From: Sphingopyxis sp.
GTDB lineage: Bacteria; Pseudomonadota; Alphaproteobacteria; Sphingomonadales; Sphingomonadaceae
Assembly (NCBI GenBank): GCA_016463225.1
Contig: JAEMRT010000007.1
Span: forward strand, 1 to 64,000
Direction: 5' to 3'
DNA: 64,000 nt
Below, piece by piece: positions 9,034 through 18,551 of the stretch. The notes beneath the pieces were generated by a model. That model had not been told where the DNA came from. It made no database searches and worked only from the letters and a program-made list of their open reading frames with translations. The translations under genes and the position numbers were made by a program. Numbering within the stretch: position 1 is the first letter of the stretch; every line of letters begins with the position of its first letter.

Positions 9034-10286
9034 CGGTCACACTCCCCGAACACCACGTCAATGGCGCCGATGATCGCGGTGGTATCCGCGAGCATGTGCC
9101 CTTTCGACATCATGTCCATCGCCTGCAGGTGCGAAAACGCTGTCGGGCGGATCTTACAACGGTACGGCTTGTTGGTGCCATCGCTGACCAGATAGACGCC
9201 GAATTCACCCTTGGGGCTTTCGGTCGCCACATAGACTTCGCCGGCGGGGACGTGGAAACCCTCGGTATAGAGCTTGAAGTGGTGGATCAGCGATTCCATC
9301 GACTGCTTCATCTCGCCGCGCTTGGGCGGCACGACCTTGCGGTCGAGGCTGGCGATCGGGCCGGTGGGCATGTCGCGCAGGCACTGTTTGATGATCTTCG
9401 CCGACTGATAGACTTCCTCGACGCGGACCATGAAACGGTCGTAGCAGTCGCCGCGGGTGCCGACGGGAATGTCGAATTCCATCGCCGCATAGGCGTCATA
9501 GGGCTGCGACTTGCGCAAATCCCAGGCGATGCCGCTGCCGCGGATCATCGGGCCCGAGAAGCCCCAGGCCAGCGCGTCTTCCTTGCTGACTGTCGCGATG
9601 TCGACGTTGCGCTGTTTGAAGATGCGGTTGTCGATGACGAGGCTCATTGCGTCGCCGAACAGCTTGGGCAGGCGCGTTTCGACCCATTCGCCGATGTCGA
9701 CGAGCAGCTTTTCGGGGACATCCTGATGGACGCCGCCGGGACGGAAATAGGCGCTGTGCATGCGCGCACCCGAAGCGCGCTCGAAGAAGTTGAGGCAGTC
9801 CTCGCGCAGCTCGAACACCCACAGGTTCGGGGTCATCGCGCCGACGTCCATCACATGGCTCCCGATGTTGAGCATGTGATTGCAGATGCGCGTCAGCTCG
9901 GCGAACATCGTGCGCAGATATTGCGCGCGCGCCGGGACTTCGAGGTCGAGCAATTTCTCGATCGCGAGCACATAGCTATGCTCCATGCCGAGCGGCGAGC
10001 AATAGTCGAGCCGATCGAAATAGGGCAGCGCCTGCAAATAGGTCTTATACTCGATCAGTTTTTCGGTGCCGCGGTGGAGCAGGCCAACGTGCGGATCGAC
10101 GCGCTCGATAATCTCGCCGTCGAGTTCGAGCACGAGCCGCAGCACGCCGTGCGCCGCGGGATGCTGCGGGCCGAAGTTGATCGTGTAGTTGGTGACTGCC
10201 TGATCGCCCGCGGTGTTCGCGGTGTCGACCGGATAGCCTTCGAACATGTCGCCGCCGTGGTGGCGGATGGTCGGGGTGTCGGTCAT
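9030..10286 (-). CDS. nuoD: NADH-quinone oxidoreductase subunit D
   Basis: A 418-residue 49-kDa-type subunit that forms the quinone-binding site with NuoB. The family signature [21 protein letters not shown] is near residues 39-59 (it contains the quinone-site histidine), followed by [12 protein letters not shown] and the C-terminal DVVFGECDR. The ATG at 10286 overlaps the nuoC stop by four bases. NuoC and NuoD are separate here, not fused as in E. coli. Confidence 0.98.
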   Translation of the reverse strand: MTDTPTIRHHGGDMFEGYPVDTANTAGDQAVTNYTINFGPQHPAAHGVLRLVLELDGEIIERVDPHVGLLHRGTEKLIEYKTYLQALPYFDRLDYCSPLGMEHSYVLAIEKLLDLEVPARAQYLRTMFAELTRICNHMLNIGSHVMDVGAMTPNLWVFELREDCLNFFERASGARMHSAYFRPGGVHQDVPEKLLVDIGEWVETRLPKLFGDAMSLVIDNRIFKQRNVDIATVSKEDALAWGFSGPMIRGSGIAWDLRKSQPYDAYAAMEFDIPVGTRGDCYDRFMVRVEEVYQSAKIIKQCLRDMPTGPIASLDRKVVPPKRGEMKQSMESLIHHFKLYTEGFHVPAGEVYVATESPKGEFGVYLVSDGTNKPYRCKIRPTAFSHLQAMDMMSKGHMLADTTAIIGAIDVVFGECDR

Positions 10287-11188
10287 GCCTCACCTCCCGT
10301 TTTGGGCTTGCGCGGCGCGCGCGGCTTGGCAGGCGCCTTTTCGGCCTTGGTCGTCGCGGGCGTCTTCGCCTCTTTGGTCGCGACTTTGGATTTCGCACCG
10401 TCGCGGCTGGTCTTCGACGCGGCCTTGTTGACCTTGGCGCCGGCGCCAGTCTGCGCGGGGCTGTCGGTCGTCTTCGGGGTCGGCGGCGGCGAGGCCTTCT
10501 TGGGCTTGTCGTCGGACGCCTTCACTTCCTTTGCAGTCATCGGCGTCGGCGCACCCTTGCCCGGTGCTTCGCCGGTGCCGCCAGCCTTCTCATCGCCGGG
10601 CAGCACATATTCGGCGCCTTCCCAGGGCGACAGGAAGTCGAAGTTGCGAAAATCCTGCGCCAGCTTCACCGGCTCATACACGACGCGCTTGTCCTCTTCG
10701 CTGTAACGCAGCTCGATATAGCCGGTCAGCGGAAAGTCCTTGCGCTGCGGATGGCCCTGAAACCCATAGTCGGTCAGAATGCGGCGCAGGTCGGGATTGC
10801 CCGCAAACAGCACGCCATACATGTCGAACACTTCGCGCTCGAGCCAACCGGCGTTCGGCCACACCGGGACGATTGTCGGCACCGGCGTCGCCTCGTCAGT
10901 CGACACACGGACGCGCAGGCGGTGGTTCCGCGTCACGCTGAGCAGATGATAGACGACCTCGAACCGCTCGGCGCGCTCGGGGTAATCGACCCCGGCGATC
11001 TCCATCATCTGCTGATATTCCAGGTTATCGCGCAGCGCGATCATCACCCCGGCAATCGCCGTGCGATCGACCGTGATGCTGTCCTCGTCGGCAGCGAAAT
11101 CGTGCGCGAGCAGATCGGCGCCGAGCAGCTGCTTCAGCTCGGCCGCCAGCGTCGCGCGCGGCGCAATCAGGGGAGCGGCGTGGGCCAT
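10283..11188 (-). CDS. nuoC: NADH-quinone oxidoreductase subunit C with long Lys/Ala/Pro-rich tail
   Basis: A 301-residue 30-kDa-type subunit. The conserved core ends with ERWFD-like [10 protein letters not shown], then [21 protein letters not shown] (about residues 137-157) and [13 protein letters not shown]. After residue 200 the protein continues for about 100 residues of low-complexity Lys/Ala/Pro/Thr sequence ([20 protein letters not shown]), resembling histone-like AKP tails. The ATG at 11188 shares a base with the nuoB stop. The tail is not needed for the known fold and its role is unknown. Confidence 0.95.
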   Translation of the reverse strand: MAHAAPLIAPRATLAAELKQLLGADLLAHDFAADEDSITVDRTAIAGVMIALRDNLEYQQMMEIAGVDYPERAERFEVVYHLLSVTRNHRLRVRVSTDEATPVPTIVPVWPNAGWLEREVFDMYGVLFAGNPDLRRILTDYGFQGHPQRKDFPLTGYIELRYSEEDKRVVYEPVKLAQDFRNFDFLSPWEGAEYVLPGDEKAGGTGEAPGKGAPTPMTAKEVKASDDKPKKASPPPTPKTTDSPAQTGAGAKVNKAASKTSRDGAKSKVATKEAKTPATTKAEKAPAKPRAPRKPKTGGEA

Positions 11189-11748
11189 CAGCGTTCGATC
11201 GTTCCGACGCGGCGAATCTTCCGCTGCAATTGCATCACACCATAGAGCAAGGCTTCGGCGGTCGGCGGGCAACCAGGAACATAGATGTCCACCGGCACGA
11301 TGCGGTCGCAACCGCGCACCACCGAATAGCTGTAATGATAATAGCCGCCGCCATTGGCGCAGCTGCCCATCGAAATCACATACTTCGGGTTCGACATCTG
11401 GTCGTAAACGCGGCGCAGCGCGGGGGCCATCTTGTTGCACAGCGTCCCTGCGACGATCATGACGTCACTCTGGCGCGGCGAGGCGCGCGGCGCGGCGCCA
11501 AAACGCTCCATGTCGTACCGCGGCATGTTGACGTGGATCATCTCGACCGCGCAACACGCAAGGCCAAAGGTCATCCACCAGAGCGAGCCGGTGCGCGCCC
11601 AGTTGAACAGATCCTCGGTCGAGGTGACGAGAAAGCCCTTGTCGCCGACCTCGCTGTTGAGATCGTCGAAATAGGCCATGTCGGGGTTCGTCCCCGGAGG
11701 GCTTGCAACCGGCATCTGGCCGGGCGGCAGGATGATCGAGCTGCTCAT
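11188..11748 (-). CDS. nuoB: NADH-quinone oxidoreductase subunit B (cluster N2)
   Basis: A 186-residue subunit that holds the terminal 4Fe-4S cluster N2. Ligands are the tandem cysteines 65 and 66 (GLACCAVEM), Cys130 ([11 protein letters not shown]) and Cys160 ([14 protein letters not shown]). The ATG at 11748 overlaps the nuoA stop as ATGA, which selects this start over a longer frame. All key residues are intact. Confidence 0.98.
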   Translation of the reverse strand: MSSSIILPPGQMPVASPPGTNPDMAYFDDLNSEVGDKGFLVTSTEDLFNWARTGSLWWMTFGLACCAVEMIHVNMPRYDMERFGAAPRASPRQSDVMIVAGTLCNKMAPALRRVYDQMSNPKYVISMGSCANGGGYYHYSYSVVRGCDRIVPVDIYVPGCPPTAEALLYGVMQLQRKIRRVGTIER

Positions 11749-12119
11749 TCCCAGTCCAACGCCCCTTTCTTCCATGCATAAACAAGGCCGATCGCGAGTT
11801 CGGCGAGGAATATCATCATCGTAGCCCAACCGGCCCAGCCGATTTCCTCAAGGCTCACCGCCCAGGGAAAGAGGAACGCAGCTTCAAGATCAAAGATGAT
11901 GAACAGAATGGCGACGAGATAAAAGCGCACGTCGAACTGGCTGCGCGCATCCTCGAACGCCGGGAAGCCGCATTCATATTCGGTCAGCTTTGCGGGATCG
12001 GGCTTGTGCGCCCCGGTCAGCCGCGCCACGCCCATCGGCAGGAATACGAACGCCGACGATAACCCGACCGCAATGACCAGGAATATCAGGATCGGCAGAT
12101 ATTGCGTCAGATCGACCAT
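11745..12119 (-). CDS. nuoA: NADH-quinone oxidoreductase subunit A
   Basis: A 124-residue ND3-family membrane subunit and first gene of the nuo operon. Three hydrophobic helices are seen, with the conserved loop [22 protein letters not shown] (it includes the switch cysteine of ND3) between helices 1 and 2. The operon promoter must lie in the 227-base region upstream, shared with a divergent gene. Confidence 0.98.
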   Translation of the reverse strand: MVDLTQYLPILIFLVIAVGLSSAFVFLPMGVARLTGAHKPDPAKLTEYECGFPAFEDARSQFDVRFYLVAILFIIFDLEAAFLFPWAVSLEEIGWAGWATMMIFLAELAIGLVYAWKKGALDWE

Positions 12120-12346
12120 GGGAACTCGCAGTCTTGTTTTGAGGTGTTTGCCACCCGTTATGCGGGCGCTTTAGGCCAGCCCGCCGCCCGTCGCAAGCGC
12201 CGCGGGCATGATTTTCATGCGCCAGGTGACCAAAAGCACAAACGCCGCTGGTGACAGCGCCTATCGCTGTGATACGCCACAGGAATTGGGGTGTATCCGA
12301 CGCTTTCGGGGGCGATTTCGACAGCGGTTCAAACAGGGGGAGTTTC
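12120..12346. promoter_or_regulatory. Divergent intergenic region carrying nuo and ybjN-like promoters
   Basis: This 227-base gap separates nuoA (minus) from the first YbjN-like gene (plus), so promoters for both must lie here. I see no convincing consensus -35/-10 pair. GC-rich inverted sequences occur around 12155-12190. No ORF is supported. Confidence 0.4.
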
Positions 12347-12829
12347 ATGAGATCATTTGCCAAGCGCGCCGCCTTTGCCTTTGGCGCATCCGCCCTGCTT
12401 GCGGCGACGCCGGCGCATGCCGAGCTGGTCAATGCCGCCGACCCGGCGACGATCGAGGCGATCGTCGAGTCGCAGGGCTGGCCCGCAACGATTGTCACCA
12501 AGCCCGGCGACGATCCCTATATCGAGAGCAATCGGGGCGGCCTGAAATTCCTCGTCCTGTTCATGAACTGCGACGAGGGCAAGAAGTGCAAGACGCTGCA
12601 ATATTATATGGGCTTCAGCGACGCCAAGGACATCTCGCTGGAAAAGCTCAACAAGTGGAACAAGGACAAGCGCTTCGCCCGTGCGTACAAGGATGACGCG
12701 GGCGATCCGGTGCTGGAAATGGACGTCGACCTGGATTTCGCGGGCATTCCGCGGGAGAATGTCGGCGAAACCTTCAATACCTGGGCAACGCTGATGGACA
12801 GTTTCCGCGAGTATGTGTTCGAGAAATGA
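12347..12829 (+). CDS. YbjN-domain secreted protein (first of tandem pair)
   Basis: A 160-residue protein with signal peptide (MRSFAKRAAFAFGASALLAATPAHA). The mature part resembles the YbjN family: it opens with a DPATIEAIVESQGW helix, then GDPYIES, a two-cysteine stretch (NCDEGKKCK), and ends with a MDSFREYVF helix. The ATG at 12347 with GGGGGAG upstream is chosen because it gives the signal peptide; the frame is open further upstream. YbjN proteins have the tetrameric type III secretion-chaperone-like fold; their function is poorly known. Confidence 0.75.
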   Translation: MRSFAKRAAFAFGASALLAATPAHAELVNAADPATIEAIVESQGWPATIVTKPGDDPYIESNRGGLKFLVLFMNCDEGKKCKTLQYYMGFSDAKDISLEKLNKWNKDKRFARAYKDDAGDPVLEMDVDLDFAGIPRENVGETFNTWATLMDSFREYVFEK

Positions 12830-12869
12830 TGACGACCCGCCGGGGCGGCGGGTGAACAAGGGGAAATTT

Positions 12870-13412
12870 GTGAAAACACTGCTTGCCGTAGCGATGCTCG
12901 CTGCATTGCCTGCCGCACCTGCGCAGGGTGCCATAGAAAATACAGCGCCGCTCCAGGAGGCGGCGGCGTCGAATGTTCCGATCAAGGCAGACGCCGGGCA
13001 AATCGCCAAGCTGCTGTCAGATGAGGGTTATCGCGCCAAGATCGAAACCGAGAAGGATGGCACACCCTATATCAAATCGGGTAGCGGCGGACGCAACTTC
13101 ACAGTCTATTTTCTCGGGTGCAACGGCGGGGTAAAGCTGGGACCCTGCAGTTCCATTGAATTCTATACAGGCTTCACGACCGGCAAGCCCTTCCCCATAG
13201 AACGGACGAACGAGTGGAACGCCAAGAACCGCTACGGTCGAACCTATGTCGATAAAGAGAATGACCCGGTCGTCGAGATGGATATCTACCTCGACGCCGG
13301 AGGCATGCCGCGCCCCCAATTCATCGAAAACCTGCAGATATGGACCGACGTTATGGCCGATTTCGACTCGTTCGTCTTCGACGACGGCACTGACGCCAAG
13401 AAGAAGAAATAG
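12870..13412 (+). CDS. YbjN-domain secreted protein (second of tandem pair)
   Basis: A 180-residue paralogue of the preceding gene. GTG at 12870 is the start: AAGGGG stands six bases upstream and the product then begins with a signal peptide (VKTLLAVAMLAALPAAPAQG). Shared features are the GTPYIKS motif, two cysteines in LGCNGGVKLGPC, the WNAKNRYGRTYVD block and a terminal DFDSFVF helix, with a Lys-rich end. The 40-base spacing suggests one transcript with the first copy. Tandem duplication is inferred from matching order of motifs. Confidence 0.75.
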   Translation: MKTLLAVAMLAALPAAPAQGAIENTAPLQEAAASNVPIKADAGQIAKLLSDEGYRAKIETEKDGTPYIKSGSGGRNFTVYFLGCNGGVKLGPCSSIEFYTGFTTGKPFPIERTNEWNAKNRYGRTYVDKENDPVVEMDIYLDAGGMPRPQFIENLQIWTDVMADFDSFVFDDGTDAKKKK

Positions 13413-13418
13413 GCGCGA

Positions 13419-14237
13419 TCAAGCGTTGCGCAGCGCCCCCGCGACCAGTTTCTGCAGCTTCGAATGCACCGCGGCGCTGCCCGCGATGAATTCGCTGCGC
13501 TCGATCGCGCGGTCGCCGCCGCGGAAATCGCTGACGAAACCGCCGGCTTCGCGTACCAGCAGCATGCCCGCAGCGACATCCCAGATCTTAAGGTCGCTTT
13601 CCCAGAAGCCGTCGTAACGGCCCGCCGCGACCCATGCGAGGTCGAGGCTGGCGGCGCCAAAGCGGCGGATGCCCGCAACTTCGGGCGCGACGGCACCGAA
13701 AATGCGGCTCCACTGCGGCATATTGCCATGGCCCATGAACGGAATGCCGGTCGAAATCAGGCATTCGTTGAGGTGGCGACGCGACGCGACGCGCAGGCGC
13801 CGGTCGTGCAGCCACGCGCCGCGACCGCGCTCGGCCCAATAGCTTTCGTCGGTCACCGGCTGATAGATCAGGCACGACGTAATATCGCCCCAGCCGCCGC
13901 CGATCTTGGGTTCCTGCACCGCGATCGAGATCGCAAAATGCGGGATCGCGTGAAGGAAGTTCGACGTGCCGTCGAGCGGATCGATGATGAAGCGCGGCTT
14001 GCCCGGATCGCCCTCGATCACCCCGCCCTCTTCGAGCACAAAGCCCCAGCCCGGACGGTCGCGGCCAAGCTCGTCATACAGCGTGCGTTCGGCCGCCTGG
14101 TCAGCCTTCGACACGAAATCGGCGGGCCCCTTTTGCGAGACCTGCAAATGCTCGATCTCGCCGAAGTCGCGGCGCAGCTTGGTCCCCGCCTTGCGCGCGG
14201 CGCGTTCCATGACGGTGATGATGCCGGATATGGCCAC
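13419..14237 (-). CDS. suhB: Inositol monophosphatase family protein
   Basis: A 272-residue Mg-dependent phosphatase. The metal-binding motifs are present: EEGG (residues about 70-73), DPLDGTSNF (about 87-95) and WDVAAGMLLVREAGG near the C-terminus. Family members act on myo-inositol 1-phosphate and related sugar phosphates; the E. coli homologue SuhB also has an RNA-related role. The GTG start shares one base with the cupin stop. This protein gene is unrelated to the SuhB-type sRNA at 41087. Confidence 0.93.
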   Translation of the reverse strand: MAISGIITVMERAARKAGTKLRRDFGEIEHLQVSQKGPADFVSKADQAAERTLYDELGRDRPGWGFVLEEGGVIEGDPGKPRFIIDPLDGTSNFLHAIPHFAISIAVQEPKIGGGWGDITSCLIYQPVTDESYWAERGRGAWLHDRRLRVASRRHLNECLISTGIPFMGHGNMPQWSRIFGAVAPEVAGIRRFGAASLDLAWVAAGRYDGFWESDLKIWDVAAGMLLVREAGGFVSDFRGGDRAIERSEFIAGSAAVHSKLQKLVAGALRNA

Positions 14238-14554
14238 TATATCGATCCCTTGCGTTCTACGATCAAAATGCGGGCCTCGCCCACCGGATGCGCGACATGC
14301 TCGTCTCCGACGTCGGCTACAAACATGTCGCCAGCATCAAGGCGGGCAACATGCACCTCACCCGCTTCGCGATAATGCATGTCGACCGTCCCGGCGATGA
14401 CACAGAACAATTCAGCGCCATCGTTGACATGCCATTTGTAGGGCTGATCCGTCCAATGCAGGCGGACGCTAGCGCCGTCGATTTCCACCACATCGCGCGC
14501 GCCCCACGCACGATCGGCCCGAAAGCTACGCGCGTCGGTGATGATTTTAGGCAT
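14237..14554 (-). CDS. Cupin domain protein
   Basis: A 105-residue single-domain cupin. The fold's two motifs are visible: the HVNDGAELFCVIAGTVDMHY stretch and DAGDMFVADVGDEHVAHP, with histidines and acidic residues placed to bind a metal. It sits between efp and the inositol monophosphatase gene with one-base overlaps at both ends (TGATG, TAGTG), so it is co-translated with them. Its substrate is unknown. Confidence 0.85.
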   Translation of the reverse strand: MPKIITDARSFRADRAWGARDVVEIDGASVRLHWTDQPYKWHVNDGAELFCVIAGTVDMHYREAGEVHVARLDAGDMFVADVGDEHVAHPVGEARILIVERKGSI

Positions 14555-15117
14555 CAGTCGGCGCGGCGGACATATTCGCGGTCGTACACGTGCACGACGA
14601 TCCGAGTGCCGCTGGTGATGTGCGGTGGCACCATCACGCGCACACCGTTGTCGAGGATGGCGGGCTTGTACGACGACGAGGCCGTCTGGCCTTTCACCAC
14701 CGCATCAGCTTCGACGATCATCGCTTCGATGGTTTCGGGCAGCTCGACCGAGATCGGGCGCTCTTCCCACAGCTCGAGGACGACATCCATGCCGTCCTGC
14801 AGGAATTCATGCGCATCGCCGACGACGTCTTTCGAGATATTGATCTGTTCGAAGCTGTCCTTGTCCATGAACACCAGGTCGTCGCCCTCGGCATAGAGGA
14901 ACTGGAAATCCTTGGTGTCGAGGCGAACCTTTTCGACCGTGTCGGCGCTGCGGAAACGGTTATTCAGCTTGCGGCCGTCGATCAGATTCTTGGCTTCGAC
15001 CTGCATATAGGCGCCGCCCTTGCCCGGCTGGGTGTGCTGGATCTTGGTGACCTTCCAGATCCCCTTTTCAAATTCGATAATATTGCCGGGACGGATTTCA
15101 ACGCCGGTGATTTTCAT
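14554..15117 (-). CDS. efp: Translation elongation factor P
   Basis: A 187-residue factor that relieves ribosome stalling at polyproline runs. It opens [19 protein letters not shown] and carries the tip loop [10 protein letters not shown], whose lysine is the residue modified in many EF-Ps, and ends with the domain III signature ([14 protein letters not shown]). The ATG at 15117 gives the standard length. The Pro-rich tails of NuoC and of the TonB-like protein in this window are plausible clients. Confidence 0.98.
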   Translation of the reverse strand: MKITGVEIRPGNIIEFEKGIWKVTKIQHTQPGKGGAYMQVEAKNLIDGRKLNNRFRSADTVEKVRLDTKDFQFLYAEGDDLVFMDKDSFEQINISKDVVGDAHEFLQDGMDVVLELWEERPISVELPETIEAMIVEADAVVKGQTASSSYKPAILDNGVRVMVPPHITSGTRIVVHVYDREYVRRAD

Positions 15118-15218
15118 CGCGCACACTCACAGTTCAAGGATGGAAAGAGCAAACCGGCGCCCCGCAGGGCATCGGTATCAGGTGCGCGCCCTTAGCCTTA
15201 GACGCGGCCAAGGGCAAG

Positions 15219-17177
15219 TCAGGGTGTTGCGACGACCATCTGCCGCGTCCGCCGGTAGCTGAGCCAGACGAGCCCAACGAACAGGACAAGCCCGACCCAC
15301 GGCGCAAACGGCGCATAGCCCTCACCCACCACCGCCAGCGGCGCATCGCTGCCGCTGCCCGCGACAATCCCGGCGTACAGTACCCCGAACAGGCTTTCGC
15401 CGACGATCATCCCGGTTGCCGTCAGCACGCCCATGCGGTGCGCAAAACCGGCGTTCGGGCGCTTCGCCGCCCAGCGGTCATAAAACCAGCCGCCGACCGC
15501 GCCGATCACCACCGGCAGGATCACCGCCATCGGCAGGTAGATACCGATGCCAATCGCCAGCGGCGGCAAGCGCAGCTTGCCCGCGCGCCCGAGCAGCGCA
15601 TCGACGATGATGAAGCCGACCCCGGCCAGCACACCATAGCCGAGCATCGTCCAGTTGAGGTCGCCGCCCAGCACCCCCTGCGCCAGCGACGAGATCAGCC
15701 CGGCTTGGGGCGCGGCGAGCGCGTTTGGCCCGGCGCCCGGCACCCCGACAAAACCCACCGTTTCGTTGAGCACGTTGAGCACCGGCGGCACGATCAGCGA
15801 GCCAAAGATCACACCGATGATCAGCGCGACCTGCTGCTTCCACGGCGTCGCCCCCACGAGCTGGCCGGTTTTCAGATCCTGAAGATTGTCGTTCGAAATC
15901 GTCGCAATGCCGAACACGAGGCCCGTGACGATCAGCGCATAGGCGACCATCGCGTCGATTTCGGCCTCCCCGCCGCCGCGCCCAAGCAGGCCGAGCAGCA
16001 GAAGTGACGAGGCGATGATCGCAAGAATGCCAATCCCCGACACCGGCGAGTTCGACGCGCCAATCAGGCCCGCCATATAGCCGGTCACCGACGCGATCAT
16101 CAGCCCGACGACGATGATGAACAGAATCGCGCCCGCAACCAGAATCATCGACGATGCCGCAAGCGGCCCACCTGCCAGCTCGGCCCACAGCAACCAGCCA
16201 ATCGGCAGCATCAGCGCCAGCGAACCGCCGAACACCCACGAAATGGACATGTCCTGCTCTTCGATCGCCATCGCCGCACCGCCCTGCCGCGCCCGGCTGG
16301 CCGCCATCGCCGAACGGATGCCGCCCAGCACTGGTCCGGCAATCTTGATCAACGTCCAGATCGCGGCGACCGCAATCACTCCGGCGCCAAAGAAGCGCAC
16401 ATCGGCGCGGAACACGGTGTTCGCCAGTGTCTCGGCGTCTCCTGCCCCGCCTTGGGTGAGGATCGGCAGCAGCATCCACCAGCCGGTTACCAGACCGACA
16501 AGCTGCGCCATGCCGACCGACAGGCCGACAAGATGCCCAACCCCGAACAGCGCAAACGCAAGCCCGCCTGCAATACCCGTCGCGCCGCTGCCGACGGCGA
16601 ACCAGCGCGCGACTTCGGCGCCCGCCAGCTTCATCTGGGTGAGCAGCGTAAAGCCCGCCGCGATAATCGAATTCCACAGCAGCGCCGACAAGCCCGCCTT
16701 GTTTTCCTCGGCCCCCTCGGCGCTGGCTGCTCCGACCTGCAGCACTTCGGCAGCCGCACGGCCTTCGGGATAGGGGAGGTCCGAATCGACCACCAGCGCA
16801 CGGCGCAGCGGGACCGAAAACAGCACCCCCAATATCCCGCCGAGCATCGTGATCGCGGTGGTCTCCAGCATCGGAAAGCCCTGCCAGTAACCGACCATCA
16901 CCAGCCCCGGCAGCACGAAGATGATCGCCGCCAGCGTACCCGCAGCGCTTGCGATCGTCTGGACGATATTATTTTCGAGGATCGTCGACCCAGCCATGTA
17001 GCGCAGCAGCGCCATCGAAATCACCGCCGCGGGGATCGACGTGGCAAAGGTCAGCCCGACCTTCAGGCCCAGATAGACGTTCGCGGCGGTAAACATCAGC
17101 GTCAGGACGCCGCCAAGGACGATTGCGCGAAGGGTCAGTTCGCGCCCGCGTGCAGCGGCTGTTGTACTATCGGTCAT
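15219..17177 (-). CDS. OPT family oligopeptide transporter
   Basis: A 652-residue multi-pass inner-membrane protein with about 14-16 hydrophobic segments. It opens with RELTLRAIVLGGVLTLMFTAANVYLGLKVG, the typical start of the bacterial OPT family, and contains the conserved ISNDNLQDLKTGQLVGATPWKQQ loop. OPT transporters import peptides or metal chelates with protons; substrate is not predictable here. It stands alone, 101 bases from efp. Confidence 0.92.
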   Translation of the reverse strand: MTDSTTAAARGRELTLRAIVLGGVLTLMFTAANVYLGLKVGLTFATSIPAAVISMALLRYMAGSTILENNIVQTIASAAGTLAAIIFVLPGLVMVGYWQGFPMLETTAITMLGGILGVLFSVPLRRALVVDSDLPYPEGRAAAEVLQVGAASAEGAEENKAGLSALLWNSIIAAGFTLLTQMKLAGAEVARWFAVGSGATGIAGGLAFALFGVGHLVGLSVGMAQLVGLVTGWWMLLPILTQGGAGDAETLANTVFRADVRFFGAGVIAVAAIWTLIKIAGPVLGGIRSAMAASRARQGGAAMAIEEQDMSISWVFGGSLALMLPIGWLLWAELAGGPLAASSMILVAGAILFIIVVGLMIASVTGYMAGLIGASNSPVSGIGILAIIASSLLLLGLLGRGGGEAEIDAMVAYALIVTGLVFGIATISNDNLQDLKTGQLVGATPWKQQVALIIGVIFGSLIVPPVLNVLNETVGFVGVPGAGPNALAAPQAGLISSLAQGVLGGDLNWTMLGYGVLAGVGFIIVDALLGRAGKLRLPPLAIGIGIYLPMAVILPVVIGAVGGWFYDRWAAKRPNAGFAHRMGVLTATGMIVGESLFGVLYAGIVAGSGSDAPLAVVGEGYAPFAPWVGLVLFVGLVWLSYRRTRQMVVATP

Positions 17178-17392
17178 GTGTCTCTCCCCGCCCGCTGTGT
17201 CGCGACCCGCCGCGCCTTGTGCAAGTCCAAATTTGGGTTAGCCGAAAAGCGACGAACCGAAGCCGATTTGACGTATCGATCCAATATGGAGGCGTTCGTT
17301 CCCGGCATATCAACAGCATGATGAGTATCGATCTTTCTGGTGTCACACCCCGACCACGCGGTAGCGGCGCCTTACCGCCGCGTCGCGCAGCA

Positions 17393-17423
17393 CCTTGCGC
17401 CGGCCTTTTTGGCTGGCGCAAGG
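17393..17423 (-). terminator. Strong hairpin downstream of thiE
   Basis: An inverted repeat CCTTGCGCCGGCC-ttttt-GGCTGGCGCAAGG (one central mismatch) stands about 50 bases past the thiE stop. No T-run follows it on the minus strand, so it is a hairpin that may end or protect the mRNA, not a textbook terminator. The rest of 17178-17475 holds nothing else that I can support. Confidence 0.45.
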
Positions 17424-17475
17424 ATGTTGCGCCGCCCATCGCGTCCCTCGAACCGCCGGAAAAACCGGGGCGCGA

Positions 17476-18114
17476 TTATCCCGCTGGCTGATCTTTCAAT
17501 AGCGCATTGAACGCCTGCACCGCTGCTGCAGGGCCGTCGGGGTGCGCCCACACCCCGCCCGAAACGGCCAGAAAATCGGCCCCCGCATCGACCAGCTCAC
17601 GGGCATTCTCAACCGTGATCCCGCCGATCGCCACGCACGGCAGTTCGAACATGCCCTGCCACCATTCCAGGATCTCGGGATCGGCGTGATGCTCGACCGT
17701 CTTGGTCGTCGTCGAAAAAAACGCGCCAAAGGCGACATAGTCGGCTCCCGCCTCGCCCGCTTCCATCGCCATATGGCGGCTCGCGTGACAGGTCACGCCG
17801 ATCTGGGCGTTAGCACCCAGCTCGCGACGCGCGTCGCGAGGATCGCCATCACCTTGCCCCAGATGCACTCCATCGGCGTTTAGCCGTTTCGCCAGCGCGA
17901 CATCGTCATTGACGATGAAAGCCACGTCGCGCGCCGCGCATATCGCCTGTAACGGCTCGGCCAGCCGCGCCGTCTCATGCTGCTCCAGCCCTTTGACGCG
18001 AAACTGGAACGCCGCCACCGGCCCGGCGTCGAGCGCCTCGGTCAACCGGTCGGGAAAATCGCCGCCGACATCGAGCGGCGAGATGAGGTAAAGCAGGCAG
18101 GGGGTGCGGGTCAT
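17476..18114 (-). CDS. thiE: Thiamine phosphate synthase
   Basis: A 212-residue TIM-barrel enzyme that joins HMP-diphosphate and the thiazole phosphate to make thiamine phosphate. Characteristic stretches are FQFRVKG, FIVNDDVALAKRLNADGVHLGQGD, the diphosphate loop FGAFFSTTTK, and VAIGGITVEN. The sphingomonad-type FGAFFSTTTK loop replaces the FGPVFPTxTK of enteric enzymes. It is not next to other thi genes. TPP made downstream is a cofactor for the Tkt and E1 enzymes in this window. Confidence 0.93.
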   Translation of the reverse strand: MTRTPCLLYLISPLDVGGDFPDRLTEALDAGPVAAFQFRVKGLEQHETARLAEPLQAICAARDVAFIVNDDVALAKRLNADGVHLGQGDGDPRDARRELGANAQIGVTCHASRHMAMEAGEAGADYVAFGAFFSTTTKTVEHHADPEILEWWQGMFELPCVAIGGITVENARELVDAGADFLAVSGGVWAHPDGPAAAVQAFNALLKDQPAG

Positions 18115-18149
18115 GGCGCGTTCATAGCGGCGCGGTTAGCAACCGGCAA

Positions 18150-18551
18150 ATGCAGAACATCACCCGCCTTGCCGCCCCTCTCGTCCTCGTTGCCCTTGGG
18201 CTGTCGGCATGCGCCATGACTTCCGCGCAAACGCCGCTCGCTGACGCCGGCAATGTTGCGCTGGGCCAGCAAGCCTATGCCGACGGCCCGATTATTCAGC
18301 CGGTCGAAGTGCTGGAAGACAGTCGCTGTCCGATGAACGCGCGCTGCGTGTGGGCGGGCCGGGTGCGGGTGAAGATGCTGTGGATCCGCGGCAATGGCGA
18401 GAAACAGCCATTTGAAATCACTCTGGGCGAATCGACGCCAATTGCAGATGGGAGCATCACGCTGGAATCGGTGCGACCCGACAAGATGACCAACGTCGAG
18501 CTGAAGCCTGAGGATTATCGCTTCTCGTTCCGTTTCGCTGGCGGGCTTTGA
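18150..18551 (+). CDS. Small lipoprotein of unknown function
   Basis: A 133-residue protein with a lipoprotein signal (hydrophobic segment, then lipobox LSAC at about residues 18-21). The mature part has a cysteine pair in SRCPMNARCVWAGRV and is otherwise beta-rich in appearance. This CPMNARCVWAG motif recurs, to my knowledge, in hypothetical proteins of alphaproteobacteria. Its last 37 bases overlap the convergent O-methyltransferase gene. No function can be assigned. Confidence 0.8.
   Translation: MQNITRLAAPLVLVALGLSACAMTSAQTPLADAGNVALGQQAYADGPIIQPVEVLEDSRCPMNARCVWAGRVRVKMLWIRGNGEKQPFEITLGESTPIADGSITLESVRPDKMTNVELKPEDYRFSFRFAGGL

Noticed and set aside
17178-17475. A TPP riboswitch or small gene in the gap between thiE and the OPT transporter gene
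   Set aside because: The gap is downstream of thiE, not in its leader, no THI-box sequence was seen, and open frames there have no ribosome binding site or domain.
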